Both the position numbers and the translations under genes were made by a program. Under the pieces are notes generated by a model. The model did not search any database. It was not told the origin of the DNA and was given only the letters and a program-made list of their open reading frames with translations. A DNA stretch of 26,577 nt from a virus. The DNA lies in IMG/VR virus record IMGVR_UViG_3300020459_000055, positions 1 to 26,577 of that record; one strand, 5' to 3'. Shown piece after piece: positions 7,307 through 14,472 of the stretch (the first letter of the stretch is position 1; every line of letters starts with the position of its first letter).

Positions 7307-8628
7307 GTACCTAATCCACGACCTGCTTTGTAATTTGATTCACCACCATACCTTGCCATTGTATTGGTATAGTCTTGAGTAGATTTGAATCCTGCTTTCT
7401 TTGCCTTATCAGCATAAGCTTTCTTATCCTTCTGTTTATCAAGATACTTCTGGGTTCCATTAGTCTTAGCACCCTTCACTTTCTTCTGTTGTCCTGCTGG
7501 TCTACCAGTTTCCTGACGGATTTTATTCTTCACAAAATTGAGTGCTTTATCTTTACCACCACCACTCTTCTTACCCTGCTCTTTTTCAAGACGGTTAAGT
7601 TCCATTACAGTTTCTTCTTTAGCTAATTTATCTGTTGCCTTTCTAATACCACTCAACCTTTTGAGAATCTTCTTCTCTCTTTTAGGTGCATCTTTAGCAA
7701 GGGGTTTGTTACCATGAGTCATTGATGTCATAGCAGCATCACTTGATGCATCCTTCACATAGTTTCCAAGAGTTCTCTTACTTAGTTCAGTAACTACTTC
7801 AACTTCTTCTTTGTTATGCTTCTTCATTCTTTCAGAATGTGCTTTCCTTCTCTCTTCTGGAGGTGCAGCATTACCACCATATCCTACTGCTCTCTTATTT
7901 CTGATAGACATCTTACCATAGTTTGATGCACCTGCTTCATACTTTGCTTCCTTTACATCAGAAGATGCACATTTCTTACCACAGTTCTGACACTCTTCAT
8001 CAACAACAAGTCCAGCACACTTAGGACATGTAGGACCAATCTTAGGATTGACATTTACATGTTCATTACCCTTTACCTTATCTTCAAAAGTCTTGACCCA
8101 TGTATCATAGGTTGCTTCCTTGTGTGTCTTACCAGGCATCACAGTTCCATCAGGCATCTTGTGTGCGTTCTTCTTTTTTCCGTATGTGATACAAGGGTCT
8201 TGACCACATCCACAATTCTTTTCACCCTTCCCTTCAACCATATCACCTTCAGGTTCATACCCTGCAGTGATATCAGATGTAGAAGCACCACCCTGAGTAC
8301 CCTGCCTTACAGTCTGCAACTTCCTACGTAGGATCTGTTGCTTCTCTCTATTGATTCTCTGAGTCCTTGCTTTCAATTGCTGATCAGGTTTCTTTACAGG
8401 TGCTGAATTATTATCTACTTCCTCATCTACCTCTAGTGGAGGTACAGTTGGATTAGATCCTTTCTGCATGTTTACTTTCTTCTTGCGAAGTAGTTCACGT
8501 TCATCTTGTTTTTTCTTCAGCAATGAATCCTCATCTTTACGATGCTTATTCTGTAATGCTAGTTTATTCTTTGAATGAATACTCTTTTCTGCGTCCGTAT
8601 ACTTTTGCTCAGCCTCACGGACATCTAC
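7303..8628 (-). CDS. Lysine-rich virion-type protein, probable -1 frameshift extension of the 521-aa protein
   Basis: This frame is open from 8652 and shows protein-like, charged helical sequence straight from the frameshift site (VDVREAEQKYTDAEKS...). It has no ATG until 8469; a TTG at 8523 would give 406 aa. I therefore treat it as the -1 continuation of the preceding gene, adding 441 residues for a 962-aa fusion. Numbered from the TTG, it holds a cysteine cluster (C104, C106, C111), a zinc-ribbon-like CPKC...CQNC (166-181), a TELSKRTLGNYVKDASSDA segment (246-263) known to me from other phage particle proteins, and a lysine-rich C-terminus. The stop overlaps the next start (ATGA). Independent initiation at 8469 or 8523 is the alternative. 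Confidence 0.75.
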   Translation of the reverse strand, partial: VDVREAEQKYTDAEKSIHSKNKLALQNKHRKDEDSLLKKKQDERELLRKKKVNMQKGSNPTVPPLEVDEEVDNNSAPVKKPDQQLKARTQRINREKQQILRRKLQTVRQGTQGGASTSDITAGYEPEGDMVEGKGEKNCGCGQDPCITYGKKKNAHKMPDGTVMPGKTHKEATYDTWVKTFEDKVKGNEHVNVNPKIGPTCPKCAGLVVDEECQNCGKKCASSDVKEAKYEAGASNYGKMSIRNKRAVGYGGNAAPPEERRKAHSERMKKHNKEEVEVVTELSKRTLGNYVKDASSDAAMTSMTHGNKPLAKDAPKREKKILKRLSGIRKATDKLAKEETVMELNRLEKEQGKKSGGGKDKALNFVKNKIRQETGRPAGQQKKVKGAKTNGTQKYLDKQKDKKAYADKAKKAGFKSTQDYTNTMARYGGESNYKAGRGLGT

Positions 8629-8661
8629 TTTTTTACGTCTACCTCTTCCTTCTTACAATCA
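8593..8661 (-). promoter_or_regulatory. Probable programmed -1 ribosomal frameshift signal
   Basis: On the minus strand the last codons of the 521-aa gene are GTA AAA AAG TAG, so the slippery heptamer A AAA AAG (8634-8628) is in the right frame and directly before the stop. An AAGGAAGAGG tract lies 7-12 nt upstream and could pair with 16S rRNA. After a 5-nt spacer comes GTCCGT (8622-8617), which pairs perfectly with ACGGAC (8598-8593) across an 18-nt loop; one G-U pair is possible on each side. Upstream SD-like tract, A AAA AAG and downstream stem are the three parts of the E. coli dnaX signal. A -1 shift enters the downstream open frame exactly. Confidence 0.72.
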
Positions 8662-10190
8662 GGTACTGACTTACCACCTTTGACCTTGACACCTACTGCC
8701 TTATATCCTGTCCAACAACTTGCCTTCTTAGGATCTTTACCAATGTTCTTACGTGCTGTTGCTAGTGAAGCTTCTTCCATCTCCACCTCTTCATTAGCAG
8801 TATGCTTAGGATTATTCTTAGGATTTTTTAGTGCCTGTCTCTGAGTACTATGATGTGCAAGTCTATCCTTGAACTTCAACTTATACTTAGGAGACTTTAG
8901 AGGTTGTCCTTTCTTACCAGTAGTTTGTTTCTCATCTCTTTTCGCAGCATGTCCGAGAGCACCAGTATCACCAGTTCTCTTAGACTTCACGGGATTACTT
9001 TTGTTTTTAGCAAATCCATATGACTTAGAACCACCACCTGTTTGATTACCACCTTGAGTTTCAAGAGAAGCATTACGACTTCTTGCTGATTGTGATAAGT
9101 TGTAACCAGCTCTTTCGCTTTTACCTATACCACGAGGATTAGAACTTTTTCTTCTCTTTGCTCCTAGTTCTTGTGCTCTTTTATATGCACCTTGTGCCAC
9201 CTTCTCGCTCTCTTCAACTGGCTCACCTCCTTCATGCTCAACGACATTACCATCTTCATCTTTTTGGTGATGCTCATCTAAGTCCTGAAGATATTCAAGA
9301 TCAGTTCTCCAATCAGAGAAACTTTCTTTACGTGTATCTTGACCATCCTGCTTACCACCTTTCTTCTTCTGGATAGCATTATGAACTGCACCAGCATGTT
9401 CCTTACTTCCAGACTCTACCTTACCATCTCCATCATAATCCTTCCTTGCCTTTGCGTTCTTCTCATTTTCTTTCTTAGCATCTGCTCCTGCTCCAGCATT
9501 CTTATTGTATGGTTCACCATGTCCAGTGATCTCTACTGAAGTGATGTTACTGTTAGCACGAAGTTGAGAGATCTTTGCACGTGATGCATAACGGATCTCA
9601 CTTCTTCCGTCATTATTCTTTACACGAACCTTGTATAATGTATCTCCACTTGGTCCTTCTTTCTGTGTATCAGCAGATTCTTTATAAGCTTTCTTCTTAG
9701 AACTACATCCTTCTTCTTCTATTTCATCTTCTTTCATATGATCAGCAGCCTTATACAATGGCTTACCAGTCTTTACATTCTTCTTACCTGATTTGTATCC
9801 TTGGTATGCAGGTGTGTTACCTTTCTTATCAGCATTGGTTACTGTGTATGCTTCATCAGCAACTTCTACAGACTCACCAACTAATTTTGTTTTCAATTCT
9901 GCTCTTGCCTTAGGTCCAAGTGAACCAGAATGCTTCAAGTAATCAGTCATTGCTTGAGCAACAGGAATATTCTCACGCTTCGCTCTGTAACGGATGTCAT
10001 ATACCGCTTGCTTGATACGAGATTCGTCAGATGTATCCTTACCTTTTTCTTTATCACCTCCCTTCGCATCGGGTTTGCCACCACCTTTTGCTGGTGCTGT
10101 CTTTTCGTCTGAACCTTTCTTTGCGATGACACCACCTTCCTTGGCGATACCCTCTCTAAGTTCTCTAAATGCGTCAGTAAATAAATCCAT
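8625..10190 (-). CDS. Lysine-rich virion-type protein with an EF-hand-like loop, 521 aa
   Basis: Starts MDLFTDAFRELREG, which resembles T4 capsid-targeting/prohead-protease sites (LRE-G). The protein is highly charged and poor in hydrophobic residues. Visible parts: a helical segment at 56-105 (KQAVYDIRYRAKRENIPVAQ), a calcium-loop-like DYDGDGKVE at 251-259, a long low-complexity basic stretch (330-465), and a compact C-terminal segment ASLATARKNIGKDPKKASCW...PDCKK at 474-514. It ends at TAG 8625-8627 directly after the slippery A AAA AAG, so a fraction of ribosomes probably continues into the next frame. A GATAAATA late box lies 39 nt upstream. I infer a head-internal or scaffold-like particle role; no enzyme motif is seen. 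Confidence 0.8.
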   Translation of the reverse strand: MDLFTDAFRELREGIAKEGGVIAKKGSDEKTAPAKGGGKPDAKGGDKEKGKDTSDESRIKQAVYDIRYRAKRENIPVAQAMTDYLKHSGSLGPKARAELKTKLVGESVEVADEAYTVTNADKKGNTPAYQGYKSGKKNVKTGKPLYKAADHMKEDEIEEEGCSSKKKAYKESADTQKEGPSGDTLYKVRVKNNDGRSEIRYASRAKISQLRANSNITSVEITGHGEPYNKNAGAGADAKKENEKNAKARKDYDGDGKVESGSKEHAGAVHNAIQKKKGGKQDGQDTRKESFSDWRTDLEYLQDLDEHHQKDEDGNVVEHEGGEPVEESEKVAQGAYKRAQELGAKRRKSSNPRGIGKSERAGYNLSQSARSRNASLETQGGNQTGGGSKSYGFAKNKSNPVKSKRTGDTGALGHAAKRDEKQTTGKKGQPLKSPKYKLKFKDRLAHHSTQRQALKNPKNNPKHTANEEVEMEEASLATARKNIGKDPKKASCWTGYKAVGVKVKGGKSVPDCKKEEVDVKK

Positions 10191-10229
10191 TGCTTGTAAG
10201 TTGAAAGAAGAACTGCTTTTCCTAGTTAT

Positions 10230-10237
10230 TATTTATC
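10230..10237 (-). promoter_or_regulatory. Late promoter-like GATAAATA
   Basis: Minus-strand GATAAATA in the 42-nt gap before the 521-aa gene, 39 nt from its ATG. Its upstream end overlaps the stop codon of the nucleotidyltransferase gene. Confidence 0.55.
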
Positions 10238-11291
10238 TTTTTATTTGTCTCAAGTCTCGTATCCAAGACTTAAACATCTCACCAGATTCAGTGAGTGCAA
10301 TAATATAATTTGCTCCACTACGAATGATCTTACCAATCAGACCAGTGTTATCATTCTCTACCCAATGTCCGACATTGAATAGTTGCTTGCTAATGTATGC
10401 TTCACGTAGTCCATCTGGATCATACTTCGGTGCTATCTCCCAGAGATGACCTCCAGAGAAACCAAATGTATCTTCCTCTATACCCATCTGTCTACGTATT
10501 GTAGCAAATAGTTTTTGTGATGCATCATCATCTAAGGGCTTGGGGATTCCTGATCGGAACGTCTCGAAATCTCCTTCTGAAGCAGCCTTTCGTAGTTTGG
10601 AAGCAGACATACCCTCGATGCCTTCAGCATCCACATCCCTGTCTCCAGCTGATACAACGTTGATGTTATCAAAATTATAGAGCTGCCCGTTGTACTTTTG
10701 CGAGAGGTTTTCAAATTCTTTGAGTCGATCAGCACCGACCACGATATTGACGTTGGCATAACCCTCCGAGTTTGCGTTCTTTAGAACATCAAAGATAGTT
10801 CTCATCTTCTCATCATGCACAATATTCTTGGCATGATCAGGGAACATCTTTTGCATGTACTCAACTTTAGTTGCAGAATCTAATGGATTCTTTTTAGCAT
10901 CTTGTGAGTGAGATGGATAAATTCTATAGTCACCACCTTCAGCAGTAGATGAAATAGAATTCATAAGTTTCTCATGACCAACGGTAGGTGGGTTGAATCT
11001 TCCAAACCCTATTGTAAGAGATTGTTTTCCATCACCCTTCCTAGGTTGCTCTCCAGCAGGTGCTTGATCAACATCAGCAGGTTGCTGTTGTTGTGCTGCT
11101 GGTTTTCCTTTAGCATCAGGCTGAGCTGCCTGAGTTCTACCCTGAAAGATCTTCAAACGACCCTTCACAGTCTTGGCAACTAGTGCTCCAGTTTTAGGAT
11201 CATACCAGTCTCCATGACCATCACCTTGTAATCCCATTCGGGAGGCTTGATCAGAAGCAACTGTTTCTAAAAATGATCTAAGAGTCTTCAT
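10233..11291 (-). CDS. Nucleotidyltransferase (cytidylyltransferase-like) with extra N- and C-terminal domains
   Basis: A 352-aa protein in three parts. Residues 1-50 begin MKTLRSFLETVAS, like a T4 capsid targeting sequence, then GDWYDPKTGALVAKT. After a Gln/Ala/Pro linker (52-88), residues 92-270 carry the nucleotidyltransferase signatures: GRFNPPTVGHEKLM (97-110, TxGH at 103-106), VVGADRL (184-190) and MSASKLRK (228-235), the place of the ISSTxxR motif. Residues 300-350 (FNVGHWVENDNTGLIGKIIRSGANY...MFKSWIRDL) look like a small beta-barrel domain seen in cyanophage particle proteins. The reaction could be NMN adenylylation or another NTP transfer; the substrate is unknown. A perfect TATAAATA box 23 nt upstream marks late expression, odd for a metabolic enzyme. 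Confidence 0.82.
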   Translation of the reverse strand: MKTLRSFLETVASDQASRMGLQGDGHGDWYDPKTGALVAKTVKGRLKIFQGRTQAAQPDAKGKPAAQQQQPADVDQAPAGEQPRKGDGKQSLTIGFGRFNPPTVGHEKLMNSISSTAEGGDYRIYPSHSQDAKKNPLDSATKVEYMQKMFPDHAKNIVHDEKMRTIFDVLKNANSEGYANVNIVVGADRLKEFENLSQKYNGQLYNFDNINVVSAGDRDVDAEGIEGMSASKLRKAASEGDFETFRSGIPKPLDDDASQKLFATIRRQMGIEEDTFGFSGGHLWEIAPKYDPDGLREAYISKQLFNVGHWVENDNTGLIGKIIRSGANYIIALTESGEMFKSWIRDLRQIKR

Positions 11292-11314
11292 TGGGTAGTG
11301 GACACCTTATGTTT

Positions 11315-11322
11315 TATTTATA
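11315..11322 (-). promoter_or_regulatory. T4-type late promoter TATAAATA
   Basis: Perfect minus-strand TATAAATA, ending 23 nt before the nucleotidyltransferase ATG at 11291. It overlaps the stop of the 279-aa gene (11318-11320). Confidence 0.72.
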
Positions 11323-12157
11323 GTCGATTCAAATCGCTGACCAAACGAGTAACGAGACCGCCAGTGATTTCAAATCGACCAGCAATCTCATTACGTCTTA
11401 CACCACTAGCAGTCTTACCTCTTCCTTTGAGTGCTGCTATTCTAACCTTATAATGTTTAGCAACTTCATTCACATACTTAGTATTGATCTCATGGAAACC
11501 ACTCAAGTTACCTAGCACATAGTTAGCAGTCTTGTCACTCATCTCTCCAAAGAGTGCTTCACCTGTCAAAGTCTCATGCACAACACATCTATTGAAATCT
11601 TCATAGATACCTCCTGCATCAGCACCTTGACCAATAACTAATTGAAGTGCATCTACTACTGGTTGATTCCTTTTCAATGCTGCATCTATACCTGGTCTAG
11701 GTTGTGTTCCCAACTTACTGAATGCTTGATCATATACACTAATAGCATCTGCTAGTTGTTCGTAATCTAACTTACTCAAATTCTTATACTCATATGCATT
11801 ATTGACTGCATTCTTTAGAGTGTTGTATGTAAAACTTGGATTACCACTTGCTAACTGATATCCATTATCCTCCCACTTACATGAGATCTTGATGTTACCA
11901 TTACATATAACATCAGTCTTTGGTTCTGGAGTACCACCACCTAATTGTTTGAAGGTATTCCATTTGACATTAGCAACTCTCTTCTGTATCTGATCTAATG
12001 CTGTAACACCAGCAGATAAAACACTTTCATCAGTTACCTTTGGTGTTAGTTCTATTCTCTTTAGTAACTGTTCTTGCGATAAATTCTCTGACCCTGCTTT
12101 ATTATAAGCAGCAATCACAACAGCATATTCGTATTGCTTACCTTTGTCCAGTGCCAT
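11318..12157 (-). CDS. Late protein, possible PD-(D/E)XK nuclease-like fold, 279 aa
   Basis: Starts MALDKGKQYEYAVVIAAYNK. The middle holds PKTDVICNGN (D82), then IKISCKWED (S92-x-K94), then GYQLASG (100-105). The order D ... SxK followed by Q-L-x-S-G recalls PD-(D/E)XK-type nuclease folds in phage proteins, with E8-E10 as a possible helix glutamate; the second acidic residue is replaced by Ser, so activity may be lost or altered. Later come HETLTGEALFG (195-205) and a helical, basic C-terminus. A late-type box stands 19 nt upstream. Its place between late promoters suggests a particle or packaging role. The nuclease idea is inference from pattern only. Confidence 0.68.
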   Translation of the reverse strand: MALDKGKQYEYAVVIAAYNKAGSENLSQEQLLKRIELTPKVTDESVLSAGVTALDQIQKRVANVKWNTFKQLGGGTPEPKTDVICNGNIKISCKWEDNGYQLASGNPSFTYNTLKNAVNNAYEYKNLSKLDYEQLADAISVYDQAFSKLGTQPRPGIDAALKRNQPVVDALQLVIGQGADAGGIYEDFNRCVVHETLTGEALFGEMSDKTANYVLGNLSGFHEINTKYVNEVAKHYKVRIAALKGRGKTASGVRRNEIAGRFEITGGLVTRLVSDLNRL

Positions 12158-12176
12158 TGCTCACAGCCTTTACCTA

Positions 12177-12184
12177 TATTTATT
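12177..12184 (-). promoter_or_regulatory. Late promoter-like AATAAATA
   Basis: Minus-strand AATAAATA ending 19 nt before the ATG at 12157 of the 279-aa gene; it overlaps the stop codon region of the methyltransferase gene. It marks the switch from the early-type block to the late block. Confidence 0.6.
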
Positions 12185-13127
12185 ATATCGGAAGACGTTG
12201 AGGAATGGTAGAAATACGGTCAGTTTGTAAACTGGCATAGTCCTCATGCAACTCACACCCTATATAATCTCTGCCCAATTTCTTTGCTACCATTGCAGTA
12301 GTACCTGATCCCATGAACGGATCCAATACTATGTCACCTTCTTCTGATCCTGCAAGTATACATGGTTCAATAAGGTCAGGTGGATAGCAAGCAAAGTGAG
12401 CACCCTTGTATGGTTTATTAGTTACTGTCCATACCGAACGCTTATTCTTTTTGGGATACGACTTCGATAAACCTGTATGTGGAGATAGTCCAGTACCCTC
12501 GTTGTGATATTTCCCCTTTGTCCTATCACGTGTACCCCAGTCTTTTGCTGGTTCCTTAATCGCTTCATTATCATAGTAATACTTCTTGTCTTTACTGAAT
12601 AAAAATATGTACTCGTGTGATTTAGTACAACGATCCTTGACTGACTCAGGCATAGGATTAGGTTTGTGCCATATAATATCCTGCCTTAGATACCATCCAT
12701 CTGCTCTCATTGCAAATGCAAACATCCAAGGGATACCAATCAAGTCTTTTTCTTTAAGTCCTCTGATTCTATTTCCTCTACGAGGACACACATCTGGTAA
12801 GTCCTGTCTAGTATTTGAGACTGTTTGTTTTGCCAATCCTTGTCCCCTTCCAGGTCTGTAATTATAGTAACTATCGCCAAGATTAACCCAACAAGTTCCA
12901 TCATCTGTGAGCACATTTCGCACCTCCTTGAATACGTTTACTAAATTCTCAATGAACTCCTCAGGAGTTTGCTCCAATCCTATCTGTGATTCTTCACCAC
13001 CATAATCCCTAAGACCATAATAAGGCGGTGACGTTACACACATCCTCGCCTTAGTATCAATAGTTTTTAGTGTCTCTCTACAGTCACCAAAGAGTATCTT
13101 ATTTCTCATATGCTTTGATAGATTCAT
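12183..13127 (-). CDS. DNA methyltransferase, amino type (N6-adenine or N4-cytosine)
   Basis: Transfers a methyl group from S-adenosylmethionine to an exocyclic amino group of DNA. The catalytic motif IV is TSPPYYGLRDYG (32-43) and the AdoMet-binding motif I is LDPFMGSGTT (268-277), in that order, which is the beta-group arrangement (catalytic motif first). SPPY is more common in N4-cytosine enzymes but also occurs in N6-adenine ones, so the base is not decided. The 314-aa length is normal. No restriction nuclease is next to it, so it is an orphan enzyme, probably protecting phage DNA or modifying it for regulation. The ATG at 13109 (MRNKILFGD) is an alternative start; the one given overlaps the previous gene by 29 nt. 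Confidence 0.9.
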   Translation of the reverse strand: MNLSKHMRNKILFGDCRETLKTIDTKARMCVTSPPYYGLRDYGGEESQIGLEQTPEEFIENLVNVFKEVRNVLTDDGTCWVNLGDSYYNYRPGRGQGLAKQTVSNTRQDLPDVCPRRGNRIRGLKEKDLIGIPWMFAFAMRADGWYLRQDIIWHKPNPMPESVKDRCTKSHEYIFLFSKDKKYYYDNEAIKEPAKDWGTRDRTKGKYHNEGTGLSPHTGLSKSYPKKNKRSVWTVTNKPYKGAHFACYPPDLIEPCILAGSEEGDIVLDPFMGSGTTAMVAKKLGRDYIGCELHEDYASLQTDRISTIPQRLPI

Positions 13128-13320
13128 CTACCATACTATACAAACTCCCCCATGTCAATGTATCTCTTAGATTAGATGCTATCTTGCTTATGTCATCACC
13201 ATTAAGATACTCACCTCTTACTATCTTATAGGACTCATCCCCATATTGAGTTAGAAGTTTTGCTCTTGCCTCTACCAACTTGTTGAGGTTGATAGTAATC
13301 TTTACATCATTATCAATCAT
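13099..13320 (-). CDS. Small hypothetical protein, 73 aa
   Basis: Starts MIDNDVKITINLNKLVEARA. The ATG at 13320 makes an ATGA overlap with the stop of the 169-aa gene, which decides this start over a TTG at 13326. It is a soluble, mostly helical protein without cysteine or membrane segment. The second half (NGDDISKIASNLRDTL) looks like a small helical domain. It lies in the same transcript as the methyltransferase, whose start it overlaps. Family unknown. Confidence 0.68.
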   Translation of the reverse strand: MIDNDVKITINLNKLVEARAKLLTQYGDESYKIVRGEYLNGDDISKIASNLRDTLTWGSLYSMVDESIKAYEK

Positions 13321-13826
13321 AACCAATACGGTTTTCTGGATGGGTCACGTAGATAATTAGATGCAGCCCAAGGTTTGCTGCTAATGTAATTTTTGTAAGC
13401 AGTAAAAGTGTCAATGCTTGTGTCATGTTTATACTCATCTGGCATAGCTCTGGTAAATGATGTAGGTCTATCCATAGTGAAGGGAATAAGATTACCTGCT
13501 TCTAGAATAGTTTTTTCACAACTATGGATCTTACCATAGCGATGGGTGTACTCCTCACATAAAGCGAACCCATGTGCAACTAACCACCATGCATTTACAA
13601 TAGTCTCATTTGCCCATACAGTACAGGGGTGGTTACGAAATGCACCTTTCTCTGTCTTGTATGGTGTGCCATCTGTCTTGTGCAGATCACCGTAATCATG
13701 ACCCCATCTCTTAGAGCATACAATAGAAAGCATTTGACATGTCTCTAGTGGCATCTTGACAACATGCTTGTCAGGTAGAACCTGAGCAGACAACGTTGGG
13801 GATGGGTCAGTAACAAAGATATTCAT
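13317..13826 (-). CDS. Conserved phage protein, 169 aa, function unknown
   Basis: Starts MNIFVTDPSPTLSAQVLPDKHVVKMPLET. The pattern MNIFV-D...A...DKHVVKM..E..Q.L, followed by NHPCTVWA, ALCEEYTHRYGK and AMPDEYK, is a family I recognise in many phages, usually called hypothetical. A distant link to pyrimidine-dimer glycosylases has crossed my mind because of the N-terminal D-K-H and the Y-rich C-terminus (KPYWL), but this is not established. The ATG at 13826 is the family start and has no ribosome site. A strong sigma70-type promoter directly in front predicts transcription starting at, or one base around, the ATG, so the mRNA may be leaderless. Confidence 0.78.
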   Translation of the reverse strand: MNIFVTDPSPTLSAQVLPDKHVVKMPLETCQMLSIVCSKRWGHDYGDLHKTDGTPYKTEKGAFRNHPCTVWANETIVNAWWLVAHGFALCEEYTHRYGKIHSCEKTILEAGNLIPFTMDRPTSFTRAMPDEYKHDTSIDTFTAYKNYISSKPWAASNYLRDPSRKPYWL

Positions 13827-13832
13827 ACATCA

Positions 13833-13860
13833 AGTATAGCATAAAAAAAGGGGGTGTCAA
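13833..13860 (-). promoter_or_regulatory. Sigma70-type (early) promoter TTGACA-N16-TATACT
   Basis: Minus strand: -35 TTGACA at 13860-13855 (perfect), a 16-nt spacer containing C5T7, -10 TATACT at 13838-13833. The expected transcription start falls at about 13826, which is the A of the ATG of the 169-aa gene. It probably drives this gene, the 73-aa gene and the methyltransferase. Confidence 0.72.
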
Positions 13861-14165
13861 CTTACCTTACCACCTGGAAGATATCCTTCGTGATTAGGAT
13901 CACATTTCTGTACCCAATTAAATCCACTACCTTCAGGGTAAACATAATTTCCATCATCATCAAACATACCTGAAGTGTCTGCTATCCTTGACTCCTTTGA
14001 TGGATACTTAGGATAGGGTCTCTTCCCTGCTCTCATCTCATTACCCTTTCTTCTTCTAATCTGATTACCAGACTCTGCTATGTTGTCTTTATCCAACCAA
14101 GCAGTGCCTAGCAGTTCCTTGATCATCTCTTGTGTATATCCTTTAATCTCTTTGTCTCCAGTCAT
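13857..14165 (-). CDS. Small hypothetical protein, 102 aa
   Basis: Starts MTGDKEIKGYTQEMIKELLG, chosen at 14165 because AGAGAGG lies just upstream; an ATG at 14195 would add ten residues without a good ribosome site. A basic central part (RRRKGNEMRAGKRPYPKYPS) is followed by an acidic and glycine-rich C-terminus (GMFDDDGNYVYPEGSGFNW). No membrane segment. The stop lies next to the -35 box of the next promoter. No function recognised. Confidence 0.65.
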   Translation of the reverse strand: MTGDKEIKGYTQEMIKELLGTAWLDKDNIAESGNQIRRRKGNEMRAGKRPYPKYPSKESRIADTSGMFDDDGNYVYPEGSGFNWVQKCDPNHEGYLPGGKVS

Positions 14166-14442
14166 CAGACCTCTCTTGATGGAACCATTCAACAACTTCG
14201 TCTGGAGAACTAAAACCCCTACGATGATTGCTTGAATCGGGGTCTCCTATATTCAAGCTATTCAGAAAAGAATCAGTAGGATCTGAACTAATTCTTCTAG
14301 CACTCTGTAACATACCTCTAGCAGCAGTGTTTGCTTTAGCTAATTTCTCAGCCCAGATCATATCTTCTAGACTGACTTCAACTCCAGCACCTATATCTTT
14401 ACATATAGATGCTAACCTCAAACGATATTGTGTTGATAGCAT
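14143..14442 (-). CDS. Conserved small cyanophage protein, 99 aa
   Basis: Starts MLSTQYRLRLASICKDIGAG and continues EVSLEDMIWAEKLAKANTAA, then GFSSPDEVVEWFHQERSDDW. I recall close relatives with the same LSTQYRLRL start in T4-like cyanophages, always unnamed, which is why I prefer the ATG at 14442 to the one at 14511. A CTAAATA box lies 23 nt before it, the spacing seen at other late boxes, so it may be made late as well as early. Helical, soluble, no cysteine cluster. Function unknown. Confidence 0.7.
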   Translation of the reverse strand: MLSTQYRLRLASICKDIGAGVEVSLEDMIWAEKLAKANTAARGMLQSARRISSDPTDSFLNSLNIGDPDSSNHRRGFSSPDEVVEWFHQERSDDWRQRD

Positions 14443-14465
14443 ATATTCATTTATGTACTTACCAA

Positions 14466-14472
14466 TATTTAG
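14466..14472 (-). promoter_or_regulatory. Late-promoter-like box CTAAATA
   Basis: Minus-strand CTAAATA, 23 nt before the ATG at 14442. It overlaps the stop codon of the 92-aa gene (C-TAA-ATA), so chance is possible. Confidence 0.4.

Noticed and set aside
8562-8624. ATG just after the 521-aa stop opening a 20-residue frame
   Set aside because: It ends after about 20 codons, overlaps the predicted frameshift stem and shows no protein-like character.
8628-8634. A6 run as a simple sequencing indel that splits one gene
   Set aside because: Not excluded, but the codon phase, the upstream SD-like tract, the 5-nt spacer and the perfect stem together favour a real frameshift signal.
9158-9539. Plus-strand open frames inside the lysine-rich genes
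   Set aside because: Lysine-rich minus-strand genes give long open antisense frames rich in Leu, Phe and Ser; no ribosome sites or family features were seen.
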